A stretch of 44,715 bases of DNA from a virus (IMGVR_UViG_3300038441_001572:1-44715); one strand, 5' to 3'; counted from the first letter of the stretch, positions 23,822 to 33,286 are shown. Translations and numbers: made by a program. Notes: generated from the sequence alone by a model not told the origin.

Positions 23822-25036
23822 TCAGCCGATGCGCCAGTTGGTACCGTCACTGAAGACGGGAACTCGATTTGCTCCACCTGAAGCTGCAATCGTGTTGAAG
23901 GTTGCTGCGTTCGCGTCAGAAACTGAAGCTCGCGAGTTGATCCAAGTCACCGCAGAAGGAAGAGTTCCTACTGTGTATGCACGGAAGATTACTGGAAGGT
24001 TGGTTGCTGCGAGAGCCCCACCAATTTCCACTGTACCCTGAAGCAGAGTTCCGAATCCAGCTCGCGGAGTCAGAACTGTGGCACCTGCGCCAGTTTGCTC
24101 CAAGATCGAGTCGTCTGAGTCTCCACCGATTGAACCGAGTCGAAGTCTGCGATCACCTGCAGCACCTGCAATTCTGAATGCATAGCCAGGACGAGGGAAA
24201 GCAGTCAAGTGCCCTGCAGGATCATAGCCAAAGCGAGCGTACGAAGTTCCTGCTGTGTCTCCGAAGTGCAGAAGTTCTGCGAAGAAAGACTGATTCGTGA
24301 GAGACCTGACACCCCAGTTGTTTGTTGCAACCGAAGCGCGCGTCAGATTCCCAATGTCCATCCCAACCAAGCTGCCGATTGCACCGGCACCAAGCGGGTT
24401 GTTTAGAGAGATCAGCTTGGCTGCTGTGATCGTGCCAGACTGGTGATCCAGCTGAGACATTACGGCAGAATACTGCGCGAGAGTCGCACCAGGATTCAGG
24501 ACGCAATGGAAGTAGGCTTGCAGCGAATTCCGATGGTCAATGAGTCCAGCCAGCGTGGGATTATCCCCGACGAGAGTTGCGTTGTCGTTGAAGCCTGCGC
24601 TGCCAATCAGCGGATCTACGTTGTTTCCAGTATAGTCCAGACGCGTACCTTCCAAGTACCCGTATGCGCCCTGATTGTTGATCGTGCGATTGGCGAAGAA
24701 GCTAGCGAGGGGGTAATCGCTCAGAACTCCAGGAGAAGACTGAAAGCGCGTAGCCTTGATTGCTGCACCGAACCCCGTAGTCAGCAAGAGTGCGAGCGCA
24801 GCTGCAGACTGGCTGTCTGGAATAACTGCGACAGGATCGCCACTACCGTCGAATCCAAGAAGCGTCCCTGCGCGAGACGCTGCATCCGGAAGTGGAGCAA
24901 CCGGAGTAGCTTCCGGAAGGAAGAGAACTTGAGAGACTTTCTGCTTGATCGCTCGAAACTCGGGAGCAGCAGTTTTGACTTTCTTATCCCCAGTCGGCTG
25001 GCTCGTCTGATTGACGTCTGGAACGTACGTTGCCAT
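23822..25036 (-). CDS. Tail fibre / receptor-binding protein, 404 aa
   Basis: The N-terminus (MATYVPDVNQTSQPTGDKKVK, then APEFRAIKQKV) is the short virion-anchoring segment typical of podovirus fibres. The body is Ala/Gly/Asn-rich and beta-structured. The last 50 residues (VTWINSRASVSDANAATFN, then RVPVFSDGTNWRIG) carry the common fibre-tip ending. It lies next to the tail adaptor gene. It probably contacts the host surface. The fibre is short, so a separate spike could complement it, but none is evident. Confidence 0.85.
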   Translation of the reverse strand: MATYVPDVNQTSQPTGDKKVKTAAPEFRAIKQKVSQVLFLPEATPVAPLPDAASRAGTLLGFDGSGDPVAVIPDSQSAAALALLLTTGFGAAIKATRFQSSPGVLSDYPLASFFANRTINNQGAYGYLEGTRLDYTGNNVDPLIGSAGFNDNATLVGDNPTLAGLIDHRNSLQAYFHCVLNPGATLAQYSAVMSQLDHQSGTITAAKLISLNNPLGAGAIGSLVGMDIGNLTRASVATNNWGVRSLTNQSFFAELLHFGDTAGTSYARFGYDPAGHLTAFPRPGYAFRIAGAAGDRRLRLGSIGGDSDDSILEQTGAGATVLTPRAGFGTLLQGTVEIGGALAATNLPVIFRAYTVGTLPSAVTWINSRASVSDANAATFNTIAASGGANRVPVFSDGTNWRIG

Positions 25037-25045
25037 GAGAGTTCC

Positions 25046-25654
25046 TTAGATTTTACGCGTGAGGTGCGAAGTAACTAGCATTTCTTTGAAAGGAACAACA
25101 ATGTCTCGCATCGTCGTTGCTGCAATCTCTTGGAAACCGCTGCGATTCCAAACAATCGCTGCAGCCCACTGTGCAATCTCTTCGATGTACATGTCCGCGA
25201 TCCACGAAGCGTAACCGCCGGTCGTGACGATCGGGTTCTTGTAGTAGAAGAGACGGAAGGTTCCTGTCTGGGAAAGCACGCGAGCAATGATACTTTCTCC
25301 GAAAAGCGTGAAGTGGTGATTGTACACTTCATTGTTCTCATCCCAAAGATTCTTGTATTCCAGCACATGCTCGAAATTCTCAGTCGGGCGAGCGCTGGAA
25401 ACATCCCAGCTTTGTGCGAAGTCAGGAGTGCGCAGCTGCGGCACATCCCCATAAATATTTGGGATGGTAACAAAGAGTTCATTTCCAACCAGGGGCGTGT
25501 AGGTGAAATCCCACCATGCCTGATCCCGGTTGAAGAAGTCAACTTGGTGAGCACGAACCGTGGCTTGTTTAACCGCGAGCTCAGTCAATCCCACCAGCTC
25601 AGGACGCTTGGTGAGTGCAATAACTTGATCGCGGACTTGAATAAACGTGGCCAT
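25046..25654 (-). CDS. Tail adaptor (tubular protein A-like), 202 aa
   Basis: The protein is mixed alpha/beta and begins MATFIQVRDQVIALTKRPEL, followed by TELAVKQATVRAHQVDFF, a helical start seen in podovirus head-tail adaptor or tail tube A proteins. It then has aromatic-rich strands and a C-terminal helical half (YIEEIAQWAAAIVW). It is placed after the head genes and before the fibre and nozzle, the usual order. The ribosome site is weak (GAG only), so expression may rely on upstream translation. Confidence 0.75.
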   Translation of the reverse strand: MATFIQVRDQVIALTKRPELVGLTELAVKQATVRAHQVDFFNRDQAWWDFTYTPLVGNELFVTIPNIYGDVPQLRTPDFAQSWDVSSARPTENFEHVLEYKNLWDENNEVYNHHFTLFGESIIARVLSQTGTFRLFYYKNPIVTTGGYASWIADMYIEEIAQWAAAIVWNRSGFQEIAATTMRDIVVPFKEMLVTSHLTRKI

Positions 25655-25676
25655 GTTCGTGCTCGAGAGTTGCTAT

Positions 25677-26147
25677 TTAGACGGTCGGCTTACCAAGACC
25701 GCCAAGAGCGACAGGTTTCGCAACTGCGGGCGAGACCGCAACTTCCTTCACCGGCGAGGGATTCTGAAGTTGATTCTCCGTGCCAGGAGTGGGAGCCAGA
25801 ATCGCACTCGTGGTGTTCACACCAACAACTGCGTCACCAGCCGGTTTCGCAGCTTCTTCCGCAACCGCCTTCAGTTCAGCAACAACAGCACGATTGGTCT
25901 TCGTGAAGACCATACTGCCTTGCTTGTCTGCGATCTTGTCCAGGAAGGCGATGATTTCTGCATTCTTGGTGGAGTATTGACCACCCAGGAATCGAATCGC
26001 TGCACCGTCCGGCATGTGCGTTTGTGCGCCCGGAACTTGGTGGTAGTACACCCGCACGTCAGGATCGTTCAGATCCAGATCAGGATTGATTTGTTCACCG
26101 ACGCGTTTCACTTCGTCATCGGACACATAGTTTGCAGAGTTCAGCAT
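25677..26147 (-). CDS. Hypothetical head or head-tail protein, 156 aa
   Basis: The ATG at 26147 follows CAAGGAGAAACTC on the minus strand. The N-terminal half is alpha/beta (VRVYYHQVPGAQTHMPDGAA, then IRFLGGQYSTKNAEIIAFLDKI). The C-terminal half is an Ala, Pro and Val-rich low-complexity tail. It lies just beyond the capsid terminator, between the capsid and adaptor genes, so a capsid-decoration or head-completion role is likely. Read-through of the terminator at 26163-26194 would supply its mRNA at a lower level than capsid mRNA. Confidence 0.75.
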   Translation of the reverse strand: MLNSANYVSDDEVKRVGEQINPDLDLNDPDVRVYYHQVPGAQTHMPDGAAIRFLGGQYSTKNAEIIAFLDKIADKQGSMVFTKTNRAVVAELKAVAEEAAKPAGDAVVGVNTTSAILAPTPGTENQLQNPSPVKEVAVSPAVAKPVALGGLGKPTV

Positions 26148-26162
26148 GAGTTTCTCCTTGAA

Positions 26163-26194
26163 ACAAAAACGAAAGAAAGGGAGCCGAAGCTCCC
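26163..26194 (-). terminator. Intrinsic terminator after the major capsid gene
   Basis: On the minus strand GGGAGC, TTCG tetraloop and GCTCCC (26194-26179) are followed by TTTCTTTCGTTTTTG. It lies 10 bases past the capsid stop. It probably raises capsid mRNA relative to the downstream tail genes, a common arrangement in phages. Confidence 0.88.
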
Positions 26195-26203
26195 CTCCCC
26201 AAC

Positions 26204-27409
26204 TTAGCCAGCAGCAGCAGCCGTGAAGTTGTACAGGATCCCGAACGCCGCCGGGTTTTTGATCAGGCAAGTCAGCTCAGTGGTGAGCGTGCCACCTTGA
26301 GCATCAATGCCGTTATCAACTTGCACACCGCCACGAGCGTTGTAATCCGTAGCTTCCGTGCGGCGCAGATACGCCAGCGAGAAAGCATTCAGATCAACAA
26401 TCACTGCCATCTTGGCCCAGGTGGAAGCACCACCGTAAGCGTTGAAGAGCGGATGTTCCACGATTTCAAACGTACCACGCGGAGTGCGGATCGTATCGAT
26501 CTGCAGACCCCAAGAAGTGATACCGCTGTCGATCATGTAAGTCGAGTTCAGTCGAGCGATGTTGTGAATCACACGACGAGCCGAGCCACCAACAAACATC
26601 GTGCGGATGTTGCCAGTCTTAGGATCGGTCACGGTTTGAAGCGTGGGATCCAGAGCAGCTTCGAACTGAGTCCAGTTCGTGGTTGCACCGAGAGTCACAA
26701 TGTTGCCAGGAGCAGCAGCAGTGATGCGACCAACAATGCCTTCCATCGTGTGGAACGGTTGACCATTCCGCGTGCCGAAGAAGCGTTGACCCCAGAACAG
26801 CGCCTTTTCAATTGCGAGTGCGTGGAGAGTTGCGCAGTCATTCTTGCTTTCCGCAACCATGCCGTCACCGGCAATCATGGTCATGGCAGCAAGCGTTTTC
26901 GTCACTGCCCAGGAATTGCGGAAGATCTGGGTGTAGTTGACGTAGCGAGTTGCGATGATGCTCACAGCTTGCGGACGCAGCGAACCTTCTTCGAATGCAT
27001 TCCCGATGGAATACAGAGCAACTGCCGAAGCAATCGCACCTGCAGCAACCGAACCAACACCGCGACGCACAACAAGTTGCACGTTACTAGGCACCGATTC
27101 AATCAGCACAACTTCACCGGTGGTGTCTGCACGAAGCATGTCACCAACCACCAGATCAGCAGTGCTGGTCACAGGGAAGACCGTCGTCACACCATCTGCA
27201 ATGGGAGCAGACAGAGTTGCGAACGGGAAGATCATCGTCTTCGTGAAGTAACCGTGCTCGATGTTCGATGCGGTTTCATCAGTCAGAAGAGCGGTCAGTG
27301 CGAACAGCGGTGCCGACCCGTTCGGCATGATCCGCGTGATGTACTGAGAGAAGGAAATCTTCGCGAGGTTCTGCGGAAGACTTGCGGTAGAGAGAAGACC
27401 GACAGCCAT
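26204..27409 (-). CDS. Major capsid protein (DUF5309-like HK97 fold), 401 aa
   Basis: The start is the ATG at 27409 with GGAG upstream. An in-frame TTG at 27421 overlaps that site. The sequence matches the general pattern of DUF5309-type capsid proteins. It has an N-terminal arm, a beta-rich domain (ADLVVGDMLRADTTGEVVLI), a central block (RYVNYTQIFRNSWAVTKTL), a GxxxGQPFHTMEGI stretch, and a C-terminal part with TFEIVEHPLF and NAFSLAYLRRTEATDY. Codon use is biased to GC-ending codons, as expected for the most abundant virion protein. It follows the scaffold gene and is followed by a strong terminator. Confidence 0.9.
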   Translation of the reverse strand: MAVGLLSTASLPQNLAKISFSQYITRIMPNGSAPLFALTALLTDETASNIEHGYFTKTMIFPFATLSAPIADGVTTVFPVTSTADLVVGDMLRADTTGEVVLIESVPSNVQLVVRRGVGSVAAGAIASAVALYSIGNAFEEGSLRPQAVSIIATRYVNYTQIFRNSWAVTKTLAAMTMIAGDGMVAESKNDCATLHALAIEKALFWGQRFFGTRNGQPFHTMEGIVGRITAAAPGNIVTLGATTNWTQFEAALDPTLQTVTDPKTGNIRTMFVGGSARRVIHNIARLNSTYMIDSGITSWGLQIDTIRTPRGTFEIVEHPLFNAYGGASTWAKMAVIVDLNAFSLAYLRRTEATDYNARGGVQVDNGIDAQGGTLTTELTCLIKNPAAFGILYNFTAAAAG

Positions 27410-27436
27410 TTTTAACTCCAAAAAGTTGAGTGTGAA

Positions 27437-28228
27437 TTAGTTCTGATCCGTACTGTCCCAAGCAGTCCAGTCAACTCCTTGCGGTTCCGACGCTTTCTGA
27501 GCTGCTTCTTGCTTGGGCTTGAGGATCATTTCAGCAAACTCAACGAAGTTATCTTCGCCAAGCCGCTGAACTTCTTCGGGAGACATCGTGGGATTTGCTT
27601 TGGCAATTTGCTTGGTAAGCGATTGCAGCATCGTCTTTCCGACCGGGTGCTGAAGCGCTGGATTTTGACTAGTTTGATTGCGGAGCTGGTAATCACGCAC
27701 ACGCGAATCAAGTGAGCTGGTGATCCGTTCACCACCTGTGCGCACCCCATGTTCAACCATACCCTGCGTCATCTGAATGCTGCTTGACATGCCAGCGCGC
27801 ACAGCTGCATTCAAAAGATCCGGCAGGCTGGAGAAATCACCAGCTTGGAACTTCGTGGTGTGTTCTTGCAGATTCACGCCCTGCAGGAAATCCATGCCTT
27901 GCACAGAAGTATTGATCTTGTCCGGAGTCACGTCACCCCAGAGAGATGCATTCTGCTGCTGCTGCATTTGCTGCTCACGAGTCAGCACTTCCTTCGAAGG
28001 AGTCAGCAGCTTCTGCAGATTGTCCAGCGGATTCGCGGGATTGCCAGAACTCTGGAGTTGCGAATTGGCGGGATTGTTCATTTGACCCTGAGCAGGACCA
28101 CCAGAACCATTGCCATTGTTGGCCGGATTATGTTGCTGTCCTTGCGGAACGGGTTGCTGCTGCTGTTGCGGCTGCATTTGTTGCGGTTGTTGTTGCGGGC
28201 GACCGAGAACGCCTTGAAGGAAACCCAT
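27437..28228 (-). CDS. Scaffolding protein, 263 aa
   Basis: The first 90 residues are dominated by Gln, Pro, Asn and Gly. The remainder is helical and charged (GVNLQEHTTKFQAGDFSSLPDL, LNAAVRAGMSSSIQM, MSPEEVQRLGEDNFVEFAEM). This composition and the position between the portal-linked gene and the capsid gene fit an internal scaffold that guides procapsid assembly. There is no visible protease gene nearby, so the scaffold may leave intact. The assignment is by composition and synteny. Confidence 0.85.
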   Translation of the reverse strand: MGFLQGVLGRPQQQPQQMQPQQQQQPVPQGQQHNPANNGNGSGGPAQGQMNNPANSQLQSSGNPANPLDNLQKLLTPSKEVLTREQQMQQQQNASLWGDVTPDKINTSVQGMDFLQGVNLQEHTTKFQAGDFSSLPDLLNAAVRAGMSSSIQMTQGMVEHGVRTGGERITSSLDSRVRDYQLRNQTSQNPALQHPVGKTMLQSLTKQIAKANPTMSPEEVQRLGEDNFVEFAEMILKPKQEAAQKASEPQGVDWTAWDSTDQN

Positions 28229-28266
28229 GATACTATCCTTTGAGAAATGGAGGGGAAAAGGTGGAG

Positions 28267-28557
28267 TTACTGATGACTAGCGGGGGATTCTGGAGGATCT
28301 TCTTCCGTTGGGATTGGAGGAGTCAACTCCGACAGGAGTTCTTGAAGCACTTCTAGCCGTGACTTCGCGCACTCGTGTTCGATTACTGCAACTTGCAAAT
28401 TCAGTGTGGGATCGAATCGAAACTCCAACACTGCTTTCGCGTAAGCTGCAATCTTGTTCTGAAGGAAGAAGTAAGTGTAGGCAGAGACCGCTCTCGCCTT
28501 CACATCTTCATCCGGTTCCAGCTGAACTTCGCTGAATGTATTTGCGTACTGTTTCAT
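28267..28557 (-). CDS. Hypothetical protein, 96 aa, between portal and scaffold
   Basis: The ATG at 28557 overlaps the portal stop (ATGA at 28554-28557). The protein is helical (DEDVKARAVSAYTYFFLQNKIAAYAKAV) with a Pro/Glu-rich C-terminus. Small helical proteins at this location in podoviruses are often head-assembly accessories. No family is recognised. Confidence 0.78.
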   Translation of the reverse strand: MKQYANTFSEVQLEPDEDVKARAVSAYTYFFLQNKIAAYAKAVLEFRFDPTLNLQVAVIEHECAKSRLEVLQELLSELTPPIPTEEDPPESPASHQ

Positions 28558-30503
28558 TGCGCACCCGATTGCGGTTGATTCTGCGGAAGCTGCTCAGGTG
28601 GGACGGTGTTTTCTGCCGAAGCTTGCTGAGCTTGCAACTGCATGAATTGCTTCTGCTGCGCTTCAGTCCGCTTGAAGTTATTCATCCAAGTGGCGCCTTG
28701 AAGTTTCATCCAGTAGAGGAACATTCCGAAGATGTCATATTGCGCCATCGCAACCGGGAGAGCCTGCGCTGTCTGCATGAAAACCATCATTAGTTCAGGA
28801 CTCGCAATCTTCTCCATCGGAAGCACGCCATCCGTGAGTTTGAACTCCATCTGCTGCTCGCGCATCTTCACAGGATCGATCGCAACTTCTCTTGCTTGAT
28901 CACGATTCAGCAGTTTTCCTTGTGGCTGGTGCATCAAAATGTTGCTCTTGATGGTCTCCTTCACAGGAGTCATAAATTGCTGCTCGATGCTCATACTCAC
29001 AAGTTGCTGACGTGAGTTGGAGTTCTGCATGGTCTGCGTGAACTCTGTGCGCGTCTTGTTCCCCTTCTGGAACTGACCACGATCCACCTTATTCTGACCA
29101 GCGGCGCTGTCAGCCATCTGGCTAATCATGTCGCTCATCTGAAGGTTGGTGTTTGTGCCGTCTTCGCGGAATGGGATTTGGAAGACTGCCTTCCCGATAT
29201 CATCTCCCTTGAACTGGCTCGCATTTCGAAGTGGAATACGCGCAACCGCGCTGGCAGGGTCAATGTCTGCTTTGTTGATGAAGCGCTCATTGTAGATCAG
29301 GCGGTCGAAAACTTTCCGACGCTGCGCTTCCAGCGTGACATTCCAGAGAGCGCTGCTCATATCTTGGAATGGAAGCGCCGTATCCAGCATGGATTGCGTC
29401 TGATACCCCAAATCATCTTCATAGGGCTGCATGATGAAGACAGGAAGATAATCATGCGTGGAGACAATCTCTTCCACATAGATCACCCACTGCCAATTCA
29501 CAATGATCCCGTAATACATCGTGGGTTTGTTTCCTTGGCGCCCAAAGTCACTTGGAAGCGCGCGGCAAACAAAGTGAGTTACGAGGTAGTAATCCTTGTA
29601 GTTGATTCGATCACGCGTACCGGCTGGTTCCATGTTCGCCCACTGCAGCCAATTGGTGCCTTGCTGAGTCAGATTCGTGACATTGAGATACGGATTGATT
29701 TGCGGCACGTAGTAGTTCGTGGCCGAATTGGAGTTCCCATTCGTGCCCTGGTAGCCAGATTCAAATGCTTCCTTCAGATTGCTGGTGCGTTCTGAATCCA
29801 GCGTGTTCACGAAGCGCTTGAATGCCATACGCGACATGAGTTTATTCCAGCCGAATGCTTCCCCTTCTTCATGGTGCTTCGCTGGCAGAACTCGAAAGTC
29901 CATAAAGCAGTTGTAGACGTCAATCGCTTCAATGGCGTTCGCACCCACAACCGCTCTATTTACTGCCGACTTTCCCGCTGCGGATTCACTGGTGCTGGTG
30001 CTGATCTGCGAAATCTGCGTACGTTTCCACGGCACAAACGCAGGTGCGAAGTTGTGCTTGAATCCGTTGCGGAAGACTTTGATTAGTTCACGGCTCCAGC
30101 CGTTCAGCGTGGAGTGGTTCCCAATTACAGTTTCCATCTGAGTTGCGGCATCCATGTTCTCAGGCGTGCTCACCACACCGAAGATTGGATAGCTGCTCAG
30201 ATAGACTCCAGTCTGATAGGCCACTGCCGATTCGATTTGCGGCATCACGATTGGAACGTTGATGTCGTGAATCTTTCGCTTGGCACTTCCAGTCAAGCAG
30301 CTCTGAATTTCTCGCACGCGACTTGCAGTCTGATCCAGCTGCATCTGATACGCGCGGTCACGGAACTCCAGCATGTTGCGGAAAGTTCCAATGTCGTTTG
30401 CGCATCCTTCTGCAAATCGCTTCGCATACTGCAGGAAGTACGTTCGCTGGTGAATGTTCAATCCGCCGAGAAGACCGCTGAGGTCCGTGGGTGCTGTTGC
30501 CAT
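28554..30503 (-). CDS. Portal protein, 649 aa
   Basis: Size and features fit a podovirus portal. It has an N-terminal helical wing, a central region with RKIHDINVPIVMPQIESAVAYQTG, a clip and stem region (GIIVNWQWVIYVEEIVSTHDYLPVFIM) and a C-terminal Gln-rich, probably coiled-coil barrel (EAQQKQFMQLQAQQA). The dodecameric portal is the DNA entry and exit ring and docks terminase. It lies directly downstream of the terminase genes, as in most tailed phages. Confidence 0.9.
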   Translation of the reverse strand: MATAPTDLSGLLGGLNIHQRTYFLQYAKRFAEGCANDIGTFRNMLEFRDRAYQMQLDQTASRVREIQSCLTGSAKRKIHDINVPIVMPQIESAVAYQTGVYLSSYPIFGVVSTPENMDAATQMETVIGNHSTLNGWSRELIKVFRNGFKHNFAPAFVPWKRTQISQISTSTSESAAGKSAVNRAVVGANAIEAIDVYNCFMDFRVLPAKHHEEGEAFGWNKLMSRMAFKRFVNTLDSERTSNLKEAFESGYQGTNGNSNSATNYYVPQINPYLNVTNLTQQGTNWLQWANMEPAGTRDRINYKDYYLVTHFVCRALPSDFGRQGNKPTMYYGIIVNWQWVIYVEEIVSTHDYLPVFIMQPYEDDLGYQTQSMLDTALPFQDMSSALWNVTLEAQRRKVFDRLIYNERFINKADIDPASAVARIPLRNASQFKGDDIGKAVFQIPFREDGTNTNLQMSDMISQMADSAAGQNKVDRGQFQKGNKTRTEFTQTMQNSNSRQQLVSMSIEQQFMTPVKETIKSNILMHQPQGKLLNRDQAREVAIDPVKMREQQMEFKLTDGVLPMEKIASPELMMVFMQTAQALPVAMAQYDIFGMFLYWMKLQGATWMNNFKRTEAQQKQFMQLQAQQASAENTVPPEQLPQNQPQSGAQ

Positions 30504-30533
30504 TTGGGAAGTTCCTGGTTAGGAGGGTGGGAA

Positions 30534-32042
30534 TTAGAAGCTCATCTCAATGTCTTCCGTGTGAGTTGCTTTGCTTCCCTCACGGCTGCTGACATCGAAG
30601 ATCTTACGGATGATGGCATCTCCATGGTCGCGGAGAATCTCTTCCACATAGCCGATCGGATCAATGATGTCGTCCTTGTTCTGAACTTTGAGCGGATTCC
30701 ACTCCATGTACTGTGCAATGACAAGCGAGCGCACTCTGGGATGGAGGTAGATTTCGGGATAGCCAGTCTCCACACTCGGGATGAGTTTGAGATAGCCTTT
30801 CTTGATCCGCGTATTCTTTGCAACTCCCTTCGGACTCACAGGGAGGAATTCGAATCCAGTAATCACACCGATCTTATTCAGCTCAGGTGTCTTGCAGAAC
30901 TCTTCAAACCAGAAGAGCAGAGTGCTCTGATAAGCCACGTCCTCCACAAAGATCGCTCTCGTGTTCCGCTCCAGCCCCATCTCAATTGCTTTTCTGATGG
31001 TGTCCACTGGAGAGAAGGTTCCGAAGAGGATTTCATCCTTGATTGGGATCCCATCCTTCACTTCGTAATGGCTGATCGTGCAGTCATCTCCAGTCTTCTT
31101 CCCGCTGGATGGATCGATCAGGATGAAACTTCCCTCGCCTTGATCATCCGTGAGGAAGTGATCTGGCGGATGTGCGATCTTGTTGGGATCAATACCAGAG
31201 CTCAGTGCGATGTCAGTGCTGTTCAGAATCTCAGTGATGAATGCTTCGGGATGCCCCATTGCCGTGTCTGATTCGAACTCTTCCAGCAGTTCATCAATCG
31301 GCTTGAGTTCTTCCCAGAGTGAATCACCTTCTGCAGTGATCCCACCCACAATCAGGCTCGTCCATTCCTTGTTCTGCTTCAGCTTCGCAAGGATGCAATT
31401 CTGCGGGTACATGTTCCCCACGTAGATGAAGGTGCATCCGAATGGGCTTCGTGCCTTCATTAGCGTGGTGGTCATCCAGAGGGAGAGAGCATCTGCAAGC
31501 TCTTTGTTTGGTGCATCTTCCCGCTCTTGAATGTCGTCCATTACCATCACATCAGGGCGAGAATTCTTGCGGTTGATGCCTCGAACGGAAGTTCCAGCAC
31601 CTGCAGCCCACAGAATGATCTGGCGACCTCGGAAGTGAAACACTTTCGTTGCGGCTTGGTTCACCTCGACTGCTGCGTCCCAGTGCCCAAAGACTTTCCG
31701 CACGCTTGGAGCACTCAACATGTCACAAATGTCTGCAATGATGTTGATTGCTTTGGCTTCTGAAGCGCAGACTACGAGAATGAACTTCTTGTGGCTGAAT
31801 AGAATGTACCAGACACAGAGGATCTTGATGAAGGTGGTTTTGGCGAATCCACGCGGAATGCCAATTGCAAACTTCTCCACTCGCTTCGCGAATTGCGTGA
31901 GTAGATGGAAGAGCACCACATAGAAAGACGGGAAGGCGAAGAGGAAATCCGCACCCATCACAAGTGCGGCTAGAAAGTTGAAGTCTGCTTTCGCAGTCGC
32001 TGCTGCCTGAGATGGCGAGACCGCATATTCCTCTACGCTCAC
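30534..32042 (-). CDS. terL: Terminase large subunit, 502 aa
   Basis: The ATPase domain has the Walker A-like GIPRGFAKTT (61-70) and Walker B DVMVMDD (164-170). The nuclease domain has three acidic clusters: ILIDPSSGKKTGDD, IFVEDVAY and KDDIIDPIGY. These are the RNase H-like metal ligands that cut the concatemer. The gene overlaps terS by four bases. The protein translocates DNA into the head through the portal. The packaging mode (headful or defined ends) cannot be decided from this protein alone by eye. Confidence 0.95.
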   Translation of the reverse strand: MSVEEYAVSPSQAAATAKADFNFLAALVMGADFLFAFPSFYVVLFHLLTQFAKRVEKFAIGIPRGFAKTTFIKILCVWYILFSHKKFILVVCASEAKAINIIADICDMLSAPSVRKVFGHWDAAVEVNQAATKVFHFRGRQIILWAAGAGTSVRGINRKNSRPDVMVMDDIQEREDAPNKELADALSLWMTTTLMKARSPFGCTFIYVGNMYPQNCILAKLKQNKEWTSLIVGGITAEGDSLWEELKPIDELLEEFESDTAMGHPEAFITEILNSTDIALSSGIDPNKIAHPPDHFLTDDQGEGSFILIDPSSGKKTGDDCTISHYEVKDGIPIKDEILFGTFSPVDTIRKAIEMGLERNTRAIFVEDVAYQSTLLFWFEEFCKTPELNKIGVITGFEFLPVSPKGVAKNTRIKKGYLKLIPSVETGYPEIYLHPRVRSLVIAQYMEWNPLKVQNKDDIIDPIGYVEEILRDHGDAIIRKIFDVSSREGSKATHTEDIEMSF

Positions 32043-32683
32043 AGATCCTCCGATGTCAAGAGTCCGATCTTGCGAACAGACTTCTTAACGGGTGCAATGC
32101 GAGGAAGGAAGTCTGCTGCATGCTCACGCCCTGCAACTTGCAATTGATCCTTCAGCTTCTCAACTTCCAGCACTCTTGCGGCACTGGTGTTTGGATCCAG
32201 CTTGAGTTCCTTCCGCTTCGCAATGAGATCCTCCAAGTTCTTCGGAGTTGCACTGACCATGGTTTGTCCTTCCACTTCCACAATCTCGCCCGCTTGATTC
32301 TGCAGATAGCGCGGCACGATTGCTGTTGGAAGAAGGATGTTCACAATCACTCCAACTCCCTCACCGACCGCTGCGACTCCTTTGTCCCGCCGGCGCTTCG
32401 CTCCATCCAACACTCGAAACGCCTGCAGACTTTGCTGCAAGTTCGCATAGGGAAGTTTCGCATCAATCTTGTCCAGTGCTGCTTCAGTCGCACGATCCAA
32501 CTTTTCATCGTAATTGGCATCCTTCAGACTCAGCTTGCTCTTCGCTTCTGCAAGCTCGTTCTTGAAGTCTTCATCATCTAGGAGTTGACTGATGTAGCTT
32601 TCTTCCACGCCAAGCGCGCCTGCAACTGCAGACTGCTTGATACCTTGTGCAAGATATTGGAGGGCTTGATCTTTTGCAAACAT
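32039..32683 (-). CDS. terS: Terminase small subunit, 214 aa
   Basis: The N-terminal 40 residues form a helix-turn-helix (QALQYLAQGIKQSAVAGALG, then VEESYISQLLDD) typical of small terminases that recognise the packaging site. A central helical oligomerisation region and a basic C-terminus (VKKSVRKIG) follow. It precedes and overlaps terL. It is the first gene of the leftward arm, so the 400-bp intergenic region upstream should hold the leftward promoter and could hold the packaging site. Confidence 0.88.
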   Translation of the reverse strand: MFAKDQALQYLAQGIKQSAVAGALGVEESYISQLLDDEDFKNELAEAKSKLSLKDANYDEKLDRATEAALDKIDAKLPYANLQQSLQAFRVLDGAKRRRDKGVAAVGEGVGVIVNILLPTAIVPRYLQNQAGEIVEVEGQTMVSATPKNLEDLIAKRKELKLDPNTSAARVLEVEKLKDQLQVAGREHAADFLPRIAPVKKSVRKIGLLTSEDL

Positions 32684-33079
32684 TTGGAGGTCTCCAAGGG
32701 CCAGGAGTTAGAGGTATTCTGGCGGCAGGTCCAATTCTCCCTCCCCAGCGAATCTTCACTTCCTCTAAGTTTGTAATTCTGTAGGCTTATTGGAAAGTTT
32801 AGAAATTTTCTTTGGATGCCTTTAGGAGATACGACATCCACCCACCCAAAAAGGCCTCTCCCCCCATGAGATTGAATGGGAATCAGAATCAGAACACGAA
32901 TGAGTCGCATTCGCATTCAGGATCGACTTGAGATTGAGATGCGTTCTCATTTGGGAGAGTTAGATTGGATGATGGATGGATTGGAACTTACAATTTGTTG
33001 CATCTTCATTGTTGACTTTCTTTGTTTGAAGGATTAAACTCTCTTTGTGTTTTGAATCTTTCAACGAACGGAGTGATAC
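32684..33079. other. Divergent intergenic region between the two arms
   Basis: No gene is seen in these 396 bases. The two transcription arms leave from here in opposite directions. On the plus strand a sigma70-like promoter is visible near 33012-33040. On the minus strand I find no promoter with two good boxes. Near 32900-32930 short repeats occur (GAATCAGAATCAG, and GAATG/CATTC as an inverted pair). Its location beside terS makes it a candidate for packaging recognition, which is inference only. Confidence 0.7.
33012..33040 (+). promoter_or_regulatory. Sigma70-like promoter for the rightward arm
   Basis: TTGACT (33012-33017), a 17-bp spacer and TAAACT (33035-33040) match the host consensus well. 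The surrounding DNA is AT-rich. The first rightward gene begins at 33080, about 33 bases after the expected transcript start. This is the best host-type promoter in the window and probably fires immediately after injection. Confidence 0.7.
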
Positions 33080-33286
33080 ATGCGAAACGTGATGCAAGTG
33101 GTGAAGCGGGTGGTGTGGCGTGCCATTTGCGCAAAGTTCGGATTCACAATCCACAGCGATGAATTCAACCACACGCATTACACGATGGATTGGAAAGAAG
33201 CACTGGAATGGATGCGGATGTATCCGTGCGATGACATGGTGAACGTGTGCTATCGTGGTCAGCGCGTGGCAATTCGGGGAGTGTGA
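33080..33286 (+). CDS. Hypothetical small early protein, 68 aa
   Basis: The ATG at 33080 follows CGGAGTGATAC. The protein is basic and aromatic, with a helical N-terminus (VMQVVKRVVWRAICAKFG) and a WKEALEWMRMYPCDDMV segment. It is the first gene after the strongest host-like promoter, so it should be among the earliest made. Small early podophage proteins often bind host machinery, but no target can be read here. Confidence 0.72.
   Translation: MRNVMQVVKRVVWRAICAKFGFTIHSDEFNHTHYTMDWKEALEWMRMYPCDDMVNVCYRGQRVAIRGV

Noticed and set aside
26297-27415. 372-aa open frame on the plus strand
   Set aside because: Antisense to the major capsid gene, whose biased codons create long open frames on the other strand.
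30114-31271. 385-aa open frame on the plus strand
   Set aside because: It spans the portal and terminase genes in antisense. The sense genes carry clear family motifs.
32684-33079. Leftward sigma70 promoter
   Set aside because: A promoter is expected here, but no pair of boxes on the minus strand with acceptable spacing convinced me, so no site is listed.
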